In this document: in pieces, positions 13,501 through 26,900 of the stretch
Numbering within the stretch: position 1 is the stretch's first letter
Layout of the letters: every line of letters starts with the position of its first letter
Assembly: GCF_000003815.2 (NCBI RefSeq)
Contig: NC_049982.1
Span: 6,265,216-6,329,215, forward strand
Reading direction: 5' to 3'
Length of the DNA: 64,000 nucleotides
DNA from: Branchiostoma floridae
Lineage: Eukaryota; Chordata; Leptocardii; Amphioxiformes; Branchiostomatidae
The notes under the pieces: generated by a model
Databases searched by the model: none
What the model saw: only the letters and a program-made list of their open reading frames with translations
What the model was told of the DNA's origin: nothing
Position numbers and translations under genes: made by a program

Positions 13501-16500
13501 TTCCGTAAGGGGCAACCTATGCGGGGGCATGTGATGGGGTCGGCAGTCAACCGTCAAAACATGCGGGCTCACTGTAAAAATAGTCTCCTACTTACATTTT
13601 TCGGCGGGCTACTTCCGTATGATTTTAGTGGAAGGTCGGCAAAAAAAGTATACAAGTTCGATTCCCGACATTTCCCCGTGAAAACAGCGTTAAATGCCGC
13701 CGAAAATTATGTAAGCTGTAATAGCAGCGAGTTGGAAAATGCGGCTGGACGTGTTGTTACCATGGTAGCAGCTTCGGCGGCAGCCTTTTGAAGTAGCGCC
13801 TGCGACAGGGCGTGCGTCATTATTCTATAAATCCAATCAACTTCCCACCAATCACAGCCAGCAGCGGCGCGGACAAAGCGGTAACACCATGTCAATCACG
13901 AAGAAGCGCGGGACTTTACGAACACGGCGCTGCGGACTCAAATCCAAGCAGAAAAGTGCTTTTGAAGATACATTTCGCAAGAATCGACCGTGGTTTTGTC
14001 ACGTCGTAGATGCAGATGGCGAGAATATAGTTTTTGCCGTCTGTTTATAGTTTACACCAGGGGAAAAACCTCTTTTGTTGACGGTTGTAGAACTATGGAG
14101 ATCGCCAGTACAGTGTACGGTTTACTGAGGTCTCCGACACACACACGACAGCCGAGTAAAGAAATATAATTTCTGATCCACCGTGTTAGGTTCATAATGA
14201 ATTACAGTTTCCCGTTAATGTTGGTTTTAAATCGTATAAGGGCCGGGTGATTCCGTCAATCCGATCGGTATTGCGAAATAAAACAGTGGCTAGGTAAGAT
14301 AACGCCGCAGCTTCGCCTTCTTTTGCAACACGCGAATAGCACGTTTTCTCTAATCTTCACACATATCCATATATCGGGGCCGCGTTTATCTCGCGGCTTG
14401 GAAAGTGGACGCGTGGTGAAGGAAAAGGCAAAAATCGATTAAATTCTAAGTCGGACGCCTATTTTAGTTATTCAATCGTTCGCATGCATCATTTTAGTTA
14501 TTGAACCTGCCTTTTTAAGCTTACAAAACTGCATTTTCATGTCATGAAATTAAGATTTTTTTGGGACGGAATGGGTGAATATTTTTTCCGTCCCGACGAG
14601 CAAATTTCCGTCCAGGGACGGAAGGACGGGTCCTGGAGACAGCCCTGGTTCAAACCGATTTGATTTTTGTAAAAAAAAACAGATTGACCTACTTGCTGGT
14701 TTGTCTGCTTTAGGCTCCTGTGGTTCCTGCTGCTGTGGTACATTACTAACGAGGAACCGTTCCTCTGGGATCTTTTTCCCACTCCTCCCACACTCAAATA
14801 TCCAGTGGGACGTCACGGCGGGCAACTTCCACTTCTTTGCTGCCTGGAGGGAGCAATGATACAGGTTTTAAATTGTATAGTTCTTTGTACAAGCAAGTAC
14901 TTCTTACCAACTTAATGTACTTCTTACCAACAGAAGTAATATTAAATCAGGCTTCAAGAACAAAACTGGATACTAGTACATTGGAACTTTAGAAAGACAT
15001 GATGATAATGATTATTGAATCTCAAGCAAAGTCTTCATAAATGAAAAGTCTTTACATGCTATACATAGATATGGCAAAAACACACAAAAGGACCATACCA
15101 GGAAGACAAGCAGAAGCATTCTCTTTTAACTGAAATGTGGAGTTCTGTACATGTACATGTTCCAACTGCAGTAACATATTTAACTGTAGGGCTTTGAACA
15201 TAGTGTTTATGACAATAATATTATGACATAGAGTTTATGACAATGTGACATAGTGTTTATGACAGTGTGACAGTGTTTGTGACAATGTGACATAGTGTTT
15301 ATGACAATTTGACATAGTGTTTATGACAATGTGTGAAGCATTTGAGTGCATATCATTAACCAGCATTGGATGTCTCACCTGATATTTTGATCCCTCAGGT
15401 GTTTTACAGATCAGGTGAGTGCTGGCCTGGAGGTTCTTACTGGGCTGGGCCTTCCGCACAAAGAACTCCTGACAGCTACAGGACAACAAACAAATAACAC
15501 AATCTGGTCATCTCTGTCTTAACTTACATGTAATTGCATCTTGAATAGCATGATCATGTGAAACATGAAATGTGTGCTTCATGAAATATTCAAACCTGCC
15601 TTTGTAATGATTTCATGTAGATGACATTATTTTTAAAAATAATTGTTCTTACATTTTCACCATTACAAAAAAAAACGAGAAGTCAAACTCACTCAGTAGA
15701 ATCTAAATCTTGTATTTGCTTGAGACGTATTTACGTATCTCTAAACTGTTCTTTGTTGTGCTTAACCCAGTGGGTACAAGTATACCAAAAAAGATCTTTA
15801 TTCATTAGACTGTTTTAGATTTCATTGTTCATTAATGTTAGCCTAGTTGTATTGTAAAGTCTAGTCATAGTCACAACTCACCAAGCCCCAAGCTCCTCTG
15901 CTAACCCAGTCAGGAATTCCCTCTCAACTCCTGTGTACTGACTGGAAGGAAGAAAGAGCTCAACTTATGGTCACTTTGCCAGTGGATGAAGAAAGCTCCA
16001 ATAAAACTCAGTAATTGAAATCTCCATTGATAATAGTATGTTATACATTTTACAGACCTTTAATCTAATGGCTATGCTACATGTGAATGCCTATAAACTC
16101 AACGTCATTTTATCTTACTATTTCAAGGATTCTACACTTGCCTATTTCTAACTTGTCTATCTAAGCTAATGATAGCTAATTTACAGTAGAAGGAAACAAA
16201 GTTTAGATGTTATGTAAAGTCAGCTTTTGTACAAAATGTATACTCTGTTTTGTAACCTTGGCAGCTACTTTTTATTTGTTTATAACAAATAGGTGTGTCA
16301 TAACTGAAGATGATAAAAATGCGACATACCTGAGAGAGAGGACACAGCCCACCAGAGGCATGGCATCAGGCTTGAATGTGAGGGGTGTGAATAAGGGGTT
16401 ATGTTCCGGCCTGAGCAGGGTCTCCTGTTCCAGACACATGTTCAGCCAGCAGTCCGTCACGATCTCCTCTGCTGAGATCCCCTCAGGGAACCCCAGGAGC

Positions 16501-19500
16501 GGCACCACAGCGTAGTTAGGCACGGATCTGGAACCGGACTTCACTACAGAGCCTAGAAATAAAATCATTATACAAAATGTTTAATCAAAGATAGAATTAT
16601 GAATTTCTGAGAGGTATCAACGAAAGATACTTTGAACATGTTGGAGCTCATCTTGTCCATGAAATGCTAACCTACAAGCTAGTAAGAAATCAACACTTAG
16701 CACTACATACCAATCTTTACAACAGATCCTCGACATAAAAGGAATTAGAAAATAAGGTAGAATTATCAATTCCTAGTCTGTAGATGTACATTTATTTTGC
16801 ATTTACAAAAACATGCACTCTGAACTAGTGAGAGCTCATTTATCCAACGAAACACTAATCTACAAGAAGACGCGGCCTCTATAGCACTAGTTAGGATGGT
16901 ACCATAAGGACCAATGAAAGAACAATTCTTTTGATCAGAAGTTTGTTCAAGGAAATGCATTTTTACCTTTCTTTGTTTTCTGCCTGTAATTGTGTAAACC
17001 TTTTCTAAATCCTTCCAAGAGTATCATTTCTTTTCCATCATCATTTTACCCCATGATCCTACCATCTCTAATCCAAACTTTACAAACTCCAGCTCACCCC
17101 CATTCTGTCCCACAAAGTCTGCCAGGGTGGCCGTCTGCCCCTCTGTGAAGGAGTAGAAGGAGAAGAGTTTCCCCTCAAACACTCCTCCTCCTCCTGTCTC
17201 CATCTCTGCCTCATCTTCATCCATTGCCATGGTAACATCGCCATCCTCCTCCTCTTGCTCCTCAGGTTGGTTCTTCTCTTGTGGCATCATCAGCACCACC
17301 TCTTCGTCCTCCTCCTGCTCCTCAGGCTTGTTCTTCTCCTGTGGCATCATCAGGACCACCTCATCATCCTCCTATGTAGGGAAATGGCACAAAGAAACTT
17401 AGTGAGTCGGATAAGTACTTTATGCCCATTACACTTGTGTACTGAAAATAAATGTTTTTACTTGTGATACATGGTTTGCTATCATCAACAGTATATGTAG
17501 GTATTAGATGTTATTACAAACCCAAGTCAGAAAGATAACTGTGAGTGTCCATTGACTGGAAAAGACTTTTAAATTTCTACATACAGCAAATGTGTCATTT
17601 TACAGTGATTTAGCTCACATGGACTTGTTCAAGTGTGAACACAATTATGGATCTTTCAGATTTGTATCTCTAACTAAAAAAAAAGTACAAGTGGTCCAAA
17701 CCTCTTCTGTTGGCTCTTGCCTCTCCTGTGGTACTTCTATAGTTGTGGTATCTTCTTCGTCTTCCTCTGCCTCTGCCAGATATTGACTCATGATGTCATC
17801 ATCCGCTGGTTCTTCCTCTTCCATCTGTGTTGCATCCTCATCTTCAGGTTGAGGAGGAGGGGGTTGGTCTGGTACAGACTTCTTCACTATCTTGGGTTGC
17901 ACAGGAGAGGTTGGGTCCAACGGTGGGAGCTCCAAGCAGTAGAAGGTCTCCTCTGACACCTGCCTGCCCTCCTTAACACACTCCACCAGCCACATGGCGG
18001 ACACCACGTGGGGTCGCAGGTTTTCCGCAGTCAGCTTCTGCGCGAGATGTTCGTCTGGACCGCTCATGACCACGTGCGACACTTTCTCGTTGAGCTGGTT
18101 GAGTCTCATGCCGCCGCCTGCGTTGACGATCCTCCTGAGTTTCTCCAGCCTGGTCCCGGTGAAGCCGCTCAGGTAAATGGTGAAGCCGTCTAAGAACGTG
18201 TCGGCACCGATGTTGGAGATGTCCAGGTTGTCCAGCTCGTAGTGCAACGTCTCGCCGTAGTCTCGTGATGCGTCCAGAGGTAGGCGCGTTCCGTCCAGGT
18301 TTGTCTCGTTCACGTGAGACATGTTCCCCCGGCTGGAGGCGGTGGATATGGTACTGATGTCTGCGATGCTGTTGGTGCTGAATCGAGGGGCTTTCCTTTC
18401 CTGCAGAATTTAACGTGACATTATATCACAAAGTATACACAGATCATGTATTTCAAGATTTGACACTACTTGAGTCCTTCCTATATGACATACTAAGACA
18501 GCACTGCACTGGCTGTTGACCTGACAAAGGGAAAAGAAAGCAGGGAAGACCAAAACTAACTTGGAGACATTTGTTACAAAGGGACCTTTTACAGTTAAGG
18601 GCTAACCTGAAGGAAGCAGAATTATGGCCCAAAATTGCACTGAGTGGAGAAGGCTTGTCGCCTAATATATCTCTAGAAACAGAAGGTTCTAAGTCTAAAT
18701 AAATAAGTACCTGAGATGGTGTAGAAGTCTTGTTGTTCCCGGTGCTTTTTGTTTTGTCCAGACGGTACAGGTTCTCATCCTGACACGCCCCAGCCTCCAG
18801 ACTGTCGTAGAACCACCGGGTCGTCACGCAGTGCAGCTTCCACTTCCGCGCAAACTCGTACTTCGCACCTGGGGAGAGTAATGATACAGGTGGTCTTCAA
18901 GAGACAGTAAAAAGAGTCCAAGTGTTAAGCATGGATTTTCCCCTTCCTTCATTAAAGGAGTAAAGGCATGGAAGCAGTTACAGTGTATTTTGATGTCCTA
19001 GATGTCAGATCTTTTTCGTTAAATCATTAGCCCTAGTAATAAGTATCAAAACAACATGGCAATTTCTAAGGATATCACATATTGATTCTGTTTCAATGTT
19101 AGTCTTAAAAAAACTAAAAGGGGTTTGTGAGAAATAGTTAAGAACACTGATCCCCCGAACGCTTATCAGGAATAACTATCTCCTACATGCATGGATCAAA
19201 TGATTGTCCACATTCTCTTTGATTCTCATCCTTTCCCAAAAACTGCCTGATTTTAAGAACTGGTATGTTCCATCTCCAAGACCATCATCGAGCTAAGCAA
19301 AACTGTCTTGTTCACCTTTTGGTTCCTTGGCGACCAGGTGAGTGCACTCCTTCATGCGGAGTTCTCCGGAGTACCTCCCTCCGTGCTGCTCCACCTGACT
19401 CCTGATCTCCTGCCTGTCCACACTGTCCAGTCCTGACACACACACCACACACCCTTGGAACAGGCGGCACCTACATGGACAGAATATGAATAAAACTTAT

Positions 19501-21749
19501 AGTGTACATAACACATGGTCCAACTGACTTGTACAAACTCATCTACGTTTATCTTGTGACTGGTGAAGAAAAGAGTTAGGACACAGAGTACAGTGTTGTT
19601 TTCATACAAAATATACAATAAATACACAATGTACAACACAGTTATTTACCCTTATGTCCAGAGTAATCTTGATCCTACTATTCCAAGTACATGTACCTTA
19701 TTTTCATTTTTAATCTTGTAGAGTTGTCCTTTCTCAATTTTAAAAAAAGTTGATAAAAAGCATAACTTCTGTACCAACTTGTTCCCTTGGTTGGAGCAGC
19801 AATCCATCTTCTCTTGCCAAAACATAAAACATGATAGTATACAGTGCTAAACTTTCTTTCAACACAAAGGTAGCCACGGATAAAATTTTCAGTGACAACT
19901 GTAGCCTTCTTCTGGATCAATACTGATGACCAATCACTTTAGAAATTCGCCAGAGTTGCAGACATGTGATCTTATCAACACATGATCTTGCGGAAATTGG
20001 TCAAACGTGCTACATTTTGGGAAGTTTATAACATAATACATGAGGAGTAGCGACTCACTTGTACTGATCAAACTCCTCATCTGTGGCGTTGATGTGGCGG
20101 GTTTTACCCCGTTCCCAGCAGGCCCTTATCCACTCAGGGAGCATGATGGGTTTGCCAAGCTTCACGGCGACGTGGTACTTCTTGGAGCCCACCTCCCCTG
20201 CCACCAGGTGGGTCACCATGGCCGTGAAGTCCTTAGCAACACGCCCTCCCATCAGGTGGACTAGCTCATGGATCATGGCCTGAGAGCATACAACATTATT
20301 GTTCATGGACTTGATGGAAAGCTTTATTGACCAGTGCTTGAGATCCTTTTGTTTATATTAAAGCCGGAATCAGGTGGCGCCATCAACATTTCACTTTCAG
20401 GTTGCCCCACTTCCAAGTCATTACTTTCAAATCAAACACTTAACTATTATCTTCCCTTGTACTTCTAGATACATGTAACTACATGTTTTATCTCGTGTAG
20501 GTGGGGGAAAAGTGGTGTCTCATCTTCAAAATTTCAGGTTGCGCACTGTGATACCTGGGTTTAAAATCAAGTTGCACCAAGCAAATGTGGTTGCATTTGC
20601 AAGTGTGCAAGTGGGTACTTTGAGCAATGTTGACAGTGACGGTCACACAATAAAAAGTTCAGTGACTTCATACTACTCTCATTTTCAATGCTGTTTATAA
20701 ATTTGCATTCAGTTAGCAGTGAAGGGAACAAACTACCTATGACTAAAGCATGATTTTGATTGTTCATTCTAACACAACCAAGCTGCAATGGCTACAACTG
20801 CTGAACTAGTATAGGTGTCATTAGGTGACAGCACAGAGACCTGTTAAAATAAGAAGAGTTTGAAACTCCAATGGAACCCTACCCTCTCCTGTTTCTCCAC
20901 ACTAGAACAGCTGATGACCACATCTTTCATAGCCACAGTGTAGATGGGGTGGTCAGCCTTGGGGATGGCCTTCCCCAGCTTTAGACAGGACAGGACACAC
21001 TGGGGACCTACAATTCTGGGAACAGGCAAGGGATATGTTGAAATACAATTACTAGTACACATAACCATCAACATAGTAGGGACAGAATATCTGTAAGCTT
21101 TAATACGATTTGAATCTATAATTTGATCCCATAATCAGTCACTTAGAAGTGAAAAGTATATACGACAAACATGCATGTACAGTATATATACCATTTCAAC
21201 ATTGTGACAATTTGATCTACAGGTGCAAAGGTGTTGTGGCATGGACAAGGAAACATACAACCAAGTCTATAGACTGATGAGGGTAGGGGCCAGTTACTGT
21301 CCTGGACAGTAGAGTTTGTGTTATACAGACTTACAAATCTACACAGTACAAAGAAACACAATCTTTCCCAATCTGGCATTAATCTAATGATTTAGGATAA
21401 CTTCTACAAGATCACAAAAATAAGGAGTGAGACATATGGGAGTCACCAAAGTAAACATATTTTAGACATTTATGTTGTCATACCATTTATTATACATCAT
21501 TTGTTGTTTAGTGATAATTCCTAACCTGCATTTCAATGCCTTCAAATGTTCGTACACCTCCCCCTCGAATGGATCACACACGACCAGCGCGTTCTTCTGA
21601 GCCTTGGTGATCTCCAGCGCCGCAGGGCCGTTGATGACCTGTGTGGGGAGGTTAGCCGTGGTCCTGACGGCCTCCTCCGCTCGCTGCATCTGGCTCTGGT
21701 CATCTTCATCTTCATCCAGGACAAACTGGACCACAAACTCCTCTGCCAT
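4579..21749 (-). CDS. TOPBP1: DNA topoisomerase 2-binding protein 1 homologue (multi-BRCT checkpoint scaffold), 21 coding exons
   Basis: TopBP1 is a nuclear scaffold that binds phosphorylated RAD9, Treslin, BLM and others through BRCT domains and activates ATR. The coding exons, 5' to 3', are 21749-21526, 21015-20883, 20279-20059, 19470-19316, 18868-18711, 18400-17702, 17371-17098, 16552-16330, 15941-15882, 15475-15379, 14843-14693, 12292-11709, 11368-11240, 10900-10751, 10234-10082, 8959-8807, 7945-7712, 7204-7067, 6728-6408, 6007-5807 and 5115-4579. All junctions are GT/AG and in phase, giving 1,664 aa (human about 1,522). BRCT0-2 fill residues ~30-290, BRCT3 ~366-452, BRCT4/5 ~593-785, BRCT6 ~1042-1130 and BRCT7/8 ~1420-1640. 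The ATR-activating segment keeps the key Trp (S-W-D-D-P-T-G, W1288). The C-terminus is basic (KRKASS...KRSKR), likely a nuclear localisation signal. An upstream in-frame ATG (21767) exists, but MAEEFVVQF fits the family. Oddities are the 54-bp array in BRCT6 and the exon-17 pseudo-copies. Confidence 0.95.
7888..8500 (-). repeat. Partial tandem duplications of a TOPBP1 exon 5' end inside the preceding intron
   Basis: The first ~60 bases of the exon that begins at 7945 (encoding [12 protein letters not shown]) recur three more times upstream in the intron. The copies end at about 8145, 8318 and 8491. Each includes the splice-acceptor AG and lies roughly 170-200 bases from the last. Flanking intron words (CTCTGCACTT, TTTTACCAGTAAT) are repeated too, so whole ~0.2-kb blocks were duplicated. 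Two of the copies stay close to the exon at the protein level. Confidence 0.85.
9428..10117 (-). repeat. 54-bp tandem array, 13 copies, spanning the end of the BRCT6 exon and its 5' splice site
   Basis: Twelve full 54-bp units plus a partial one run in tandem and are almost identical. On the coding strand each unit is a 36-nt coding end ([12 protein letters not shown]), then a GTGAGG splice donor, then a short intron piece (ATTTATCTTACA). PHTYNPK is the conserved end of BRCT6 in TopBP1, so the array was seeded by the genuine exon/intron boundary. 54 is a multiple of three, so the frame stays open through the whole array with 18-residue repeats. Confidence 0.97.
11070..11173. mobile_element. 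Partial MITE, CATTTACAGTA end, intron of TOPBP1
   Basis: It contains 'AAACTTAAAACCACCGCGAA' and 'CCGCTACCGCGAAATTAAAT' and ends with AACTTAAATGCATTTACAGTA. This is the right half of the same element found complete at 23432-23650. The left end is missing or decayed. Confidence 0.7.
12659..14647. mobile_element. Non-autonomous hAT-type DNA transposon inserted in a TOPBP1 intron
   Basis: The left end CAGTGCTGTCTCCAG (12659) and the right end CTGGAGACAGCCCTG (to 14647) are inverted copies with one mismatch. The 8-bp duplication GTTCAAAC flanks the element at 12651-12658 and 14648-14655. Subterminal TTTCCGTCC repeats occur at both sides. An 8-bp target site and CAG...CTG ends fit the hAT superfamily. 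Open frames inside (for example minus 13017-13367) do not resemble a transposase that I recognise, so I call it non-autonomous. A GC-rich palindrome lies near 12768-12790. Confidence 0.9.
15195..15335. repeat. Degenerate ~21-bp minisatellite in a TOPBP1 intron
   Basis: Repeats of the type TGACATAGTGTTTATGACAA occur about six times with small changes (CAGTGTTTGTGACAA, TAGAGTTTATGACAA). The array lies just downstream of the exon ending at 15379. Confidence 0.8.
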
Positions 21750-23981
21750 ACTGGCACTGCTGCACAAACAATGGGACTAATCTCGAACTATTGAGTGGAG
21801 GGAATTAAGACATATTGGAACTGCCAAAACAACCCAACTTCTCTGGAAGGAATTAAGTCACAGGAATCCTGTCAATAGTGACATTTTTTGTTGTTGATAG
21901 GAACATAAATTACAGCCTCTGCCATAGAGAAAAGGTCTTGAGGTCTATATTTTTGGCCCTTCCTACATGAGTGACACGCAACTGCCAGTCTAACTATTCT
22001 AACTATGTTAACTATTCTTCCTGTGGTCTATTCACTTGTTAAACTGATACATCAAATCAGAGAAAGGTTGACATACCATAACAAAGATAATTTAAGTGCC
22101 CCCCTCCCCATACATTCAAAATCATGAACGGACAAGTCAAAACGTGTTTGCTGCATCGTTTTAGACACAGTATGTCACTATAACTATTTGCAACTACAAC
22201 CTGTTAATTCATTGTTACCATAAGATAATGCCTGAATATGTTTTAGGGGGCGAGCGTACCTAAACCTGCGAAATCAGACGATGTTTTTCCAAATTCCCTC
22301 CAGAAAATCCCGCCATTCACTTTTCAAAGGCCACCATCTTGTCGCAGTGCACTCTGGGTCAGAAAATGATATGTCCAACATGATTGGTCAAAGCTTTGTA
22401 CCTTTGACCAATAAGATACGCTGTAACAAAAAAGCTCACCTGACCAACGTGAACTTTGCAACTTGCTCAGGTCCTGCCACAAACTTCAACAGTTTCTCAA
22501 ATATTTTGGTTGTGACAGTGATTCAGTTTATGCAGGTACGTAGTATTACTCAATTTTACATTGTTGTACCGCAAGGAATGGTTGTATGTCCTGAAATAAG
22601 CTGTTTATCTTGTGAAAAAGGGACAACAACAACATTATGGCGACGATGCAATTTTGGTGGGTCACAAAGGCGGAAGTAAAATTTTTCAAAAATCATTAGT
22701 CGCAGTTTTTCTTTGTCACGGCTTAATGTTTCTTGCCTGACGTGATCTGCGTCCTGCGTTGAACCCTTGTAGGGATCTTATTACGAAGTGTGAGTCACGC
22801 TGTAGGCGTGTACTGTTGAAAGTATCCAAGTAACACTAAATATTATGTAACACTCTACTACTATAGACTAGTACTCTCTAGCTCAGCGCTAGAGTACTGG
22901 AGATCCAACGCACTCAAAGTTTCAAACATATACAAGTGTTTGTACATTGTCAGGTGGGTGTTCATATAAGATTCTTTTTACTGGATTTATATTATTTGTT
23001 GTCTTTTGTCGGATATCTATAAATGGGGGCCTTGGTTTTACTGTTTCTTTAATTGAGACATCATTGATTGATAATATAAAGAGGGTTGAATTCTGTATGC
23101 TAGTTGACCCCATTGGTTTTCCCAAACTTTTGTGTTTGTCACAAATTAATTGACTTAATCCTGCTTTTGATTTGATGAACTCACATTTGGCACATAAAAG
23201 TATTTGCAAGAAGGAGGCACAACAGGGTGTGTGGTGCATGGGTTGTTTGGACAACATTCCATGGCCAGGTGCAGGTTTTTTTTTGGGGGGGGGGGGGGTG
23301 GTCCCGTGTGGTATAACTATTAAAATCAGTAAAATTCCATCATGTTTTTCAATGTTTATCTTTCTTGGCTAGTTCCAATTTATAAAGAAATTGTGTTTTT
23401 AATTTGCTTAATCATGTAAGAGTAAGTAGCATATACTGTAAATGCAGAAACTTTCGCGGTGGTTTAATGTTTGCGTTTTTAGTGGTGGTTGCTTCACCGC
23501 GAACTTAAAACCACCGCGAACATTTTTCCATGGCAGTAAGAAACTGCAGTGCATGGTGCTATCACGAAATTAAAACCACCGCGAAAAGTCCTTTTTCCCC
23601 CGCTGCCACGAAATTTAATCCCCGTGAACTTAAATACATTTACAGTATATCATTTTTGTGTGAGCTTAATTGTTACTCTGAAGAAATTATATATGATAAG
23701 TAGATTTTGTTCTGTGGGCCCCATTTTTTTTTTTTTTAAACAGAGAGAGAGAGAGTATAAATTTTAAAGCTAGCAAGGACTGCTTACCAAAAAAAAATTA
23801 CATACTTCCATGGATGCGCCTATTCTCAAGTTTTAGTCATGAGCACCAAAACTGGCTGTCATTTGCTGTATCTAGACAACACTTGTACTTTAATAGCATG
23901 AAACTACAATACAGGCCTCGGTGTTTATTCCTTCACTGTGTTCCAGGTTAGATAGGACATCTCCCCAGAGTAGACACCACC
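21750..23981. other. Divergent intergenic region between TOPBP1 and the Death-SEFIR gene
   Basis: TOPBP1 starts leftward at 21749 and the Death-SEFIR gene rightward at 23982, so both promoters lie here. No TATA box can be assigned with confidence. The stretch 22240-22700 is richer in GC and CpG than its surroundings and may hold the TOPBP1 promoter, with an untranslated exon possible. The last 5' UTR exon of the SEFIR gene probably begins after the AG at 23946. A MITE lies at 23432-23650 and poly-G runs occur at 23286-23299. Confidence 0.5.
23432..23650. mobile_element. MITE with ATACTGTAAATG inverted ends
   Basis: It begins ATACTGTAAATG and ends CATTTACAGTAT. Internally it has repeated ACCGCGAA/TTCGCGGT words in both orientations, so most of it can fold. 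A partial relative lies at 11070-11173. The TA-rich ends suggest a Tc1/mariner-like family, but I did not verify this. Confidence 0.8.
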
Positions 23982-26900
23982 ATGGCTGACCAGCACCACC
24001 TCAGCCAGCTGAAGCTGCCGTACCTGAAGCGGCTAGCAGAGAAGCTGGATCCGAAGACAACCATCGGCCATGACTGGAGGGACGTCGCTGATGGGCTGGG
24101 GTTTAGCATGGACAGTATCCGGGTAAGTCAACATTTTAATACAGAGCATGGTTCTCATTTTATAAGATTTTCAGTAAACCCATGCTTACCTCTCAGCATT
24201 CCTATGGGGGTGTGGGGATCATAGAATTGGGCAAAAAGTTGGGAAATTGGCCAGGGGGGTCAGTCAACGTTAAGGTAAATGTCTCGCCACCAACTTTCCA
24301 CAGACTGGTTGCACAGCCGCCCAACTCCTGCAGGGTTGGACAAGTCCACTAGCCCTATTGTCCCGGGCAAGTGAAAGTGCTGATCAGGCAAGTGCATGTC
24401 CTACCCCACTTGCCCGATTGGGTAAGTTAGATTTTTTCCATTTTAGAAAACTTGTCCAACCCACGAGGGGGGAGACAGGGAAAGAGGTCTGTCTGGAAGG
24501 AACCCTGGAGAAGGAGGTTGTGTGTGTTGGCTTCATTTAATACAGGTCATGTGATTGTATGGTGACTACTACTTAAGAAATGCATTATGAACTTTGGTCT
24601 TGAGATTCAATTTTCAAAAAAGCTTGGACAAGGATGATACAAGACACAAGATGTGTAACCTGGATACAGAAAATGCCTGGCTAAGGTATTTTTTCATGTT
24701 TCAATCCTCCAGCATGTTGAAAGCACGAGCCAAGGCTCCAGCCCCACCATCCAGGTGCTGAACCTGTGCTCACACAAGGCTGGCTTCACCGTGGGCAAGC
24801 TCAGGGGGGTGTTCCACTCAGTGGAACGGCACGACTGTATCCTCATTCTGGATGAGGCAGCAGAGGGTAAGTAAGCACAGACTAGTAGCCAACAACTGAA
24901 AAAAAAAAGAAACAAAGTACAAAGAATAATATAGTGTGTCATGATCAGCAGTGGTTGGGCTTCATGATCAGAAGAATGCTGGAATGAAACCAGTGTGGTA
25001 CCTGTAAATGTAATGTAACTGTATAGTTAAGTAAAGATGACTACTTTATGGCCTTTTAGCCATAAAAAAATGGACAGATGTACACGGATTGTCAGGATTC
25101 TTGTTTCCCATGTAATAACTATTATACCATGCATTATCAACTGTCTAAGGGACCGTACGATATTTATTGGGGGGGGGGGGAGGGCTGGTGCATTGGAAGT
25201 CGGATCAAAAAATTTTTTGATGGCCCTCCCCCTCATCTCAAAAAAATTTAACGTGACCCTCCCCCTCCACCTAAAAAAAATCAACATGACCCTCCCCCCG
25301 ACAGGCATCTGAAAAACAGGTAGAAAAACAACCGAAAAAATAATCTTAATATAGACGTCAGGGCACAAGGGCGCCTGTGTTCTCGCCAGGATTTTTTCAC
25401 AGCGTCGGTGCAGGGGTCCGGGGGCATGCTCCCCCGGGAAAATTTGGATTTTCAAACCCTCTAAAACAGAATTTCCTGCAACTTGATAGGAAAATTATGC
25501 CCTTGAGATTGGATGCCGGTTGCCTTTTTTACTCCCGTTTTTCAGTAATCGACGTCCGCCCTCTCCCCCAAAATACGTTATAACTATCAGCAGTCCATGA
25601 TCTGGCCCGGGTATTATTTGTCCAGTCATGTCTATATGAAAATTTTGGGGTTTTGATGCTTCCAAACAGGGCTCTAGCCAGTGAGTTCGTCAGCCCATGG
25701 AAAAATCCTGCCAATTTTTTTCCGGCATTGAATAGTTAAAAGAATGCCTACCTCGTGCGATCGATGTTGCACCCTCCCGCATCAAATGCTAGTAGTTTTT
25801 CCAGAGGATAGAATAAACGTCGCCATCACACCTTGTGTTTTATTTTGCCCGATGATTTTACTCAAATTTATCATTTATCGAATCGGTCGGGTTTTACAAG
25901 GCCGCGACGTCATTTTCCACGTTTGTTTCGTGCGACCTCAGGTAACCCCGTTTTAGGCGTGAAATTCTTTGGCTCACCGCTGGATTTCTTTTTACATAGA
26001 GTAGAGTAGACCAAGAACGTTATACATTATACGAAGGAGGGCGATCTGCTGCATCTTTGGCAGTGATCAGTGCCGGTGTAGTCTTGAAGGAGTAGCCAGA
26101 AAAGACGTACTGGACGCTGCGATCCCTAGTCCGTCTGGGGAGGGGGGCGTGCCGCGCCATGTGCTACGGACGCCAATGCCAGTGCACAGCCGACTCGATC
26201 GACACTTGACAACAATATTGCGGCCCCTTTTTCTGCCGCAAATTTTGTCTTTTTGAAACAAAAGAAATGTTTAAAATAAAAAATAAAGTGTATAGTTTTG
26301 GATTCTTCACATATTTACCGTGCACCGCTTTTGTAACTTAAATATTTTGGGAAACTCAGCCGAGCCGAGTGCGTCTTTCCAGAAAAAAATAAGTCTGTAG
26401 ACGGAATGACGTATGCCTGGCGGGAACACTGGTCCAGGGCAGCGCCACTTTGAAGCTCTTGCATTTTAGGCTATTCAGAAGGCTTATTTTATCAGTTTTA
26501 GGGCCATGTCAAGATATCAAAACAAAAAGAGTATAAACAATTCTTTCAAAAAAATTAACATGGCCCTCCCCCCTATCTAAAAAAAAATTAACATGGCCCT
26601 CCCCCCACCTCAAAAAAAATTAACATGGCCCTCCCCTCCTAACGCACCAGCCCTCCCCCCCTGATAAATATCGTACAGTCCCTAAGGCTGTGTATCCTTT
26701 TGCAACATATTGAAATTTACATTTCTCAAGTGTATGTGTCAGCCATATGAGAAGTAGAATTATTTGCACCGTGAATGATGGATCAGTATGCTGCAGGCCT
26801 AGACAGTGTTTGCTAACTCTTTCTCTTTCTACAGAAGTCGCAGCCACCTCGCAGAGAAAAGCCAGTCCTTCTGCAGTAGAACACGACGACCGGTACCACC

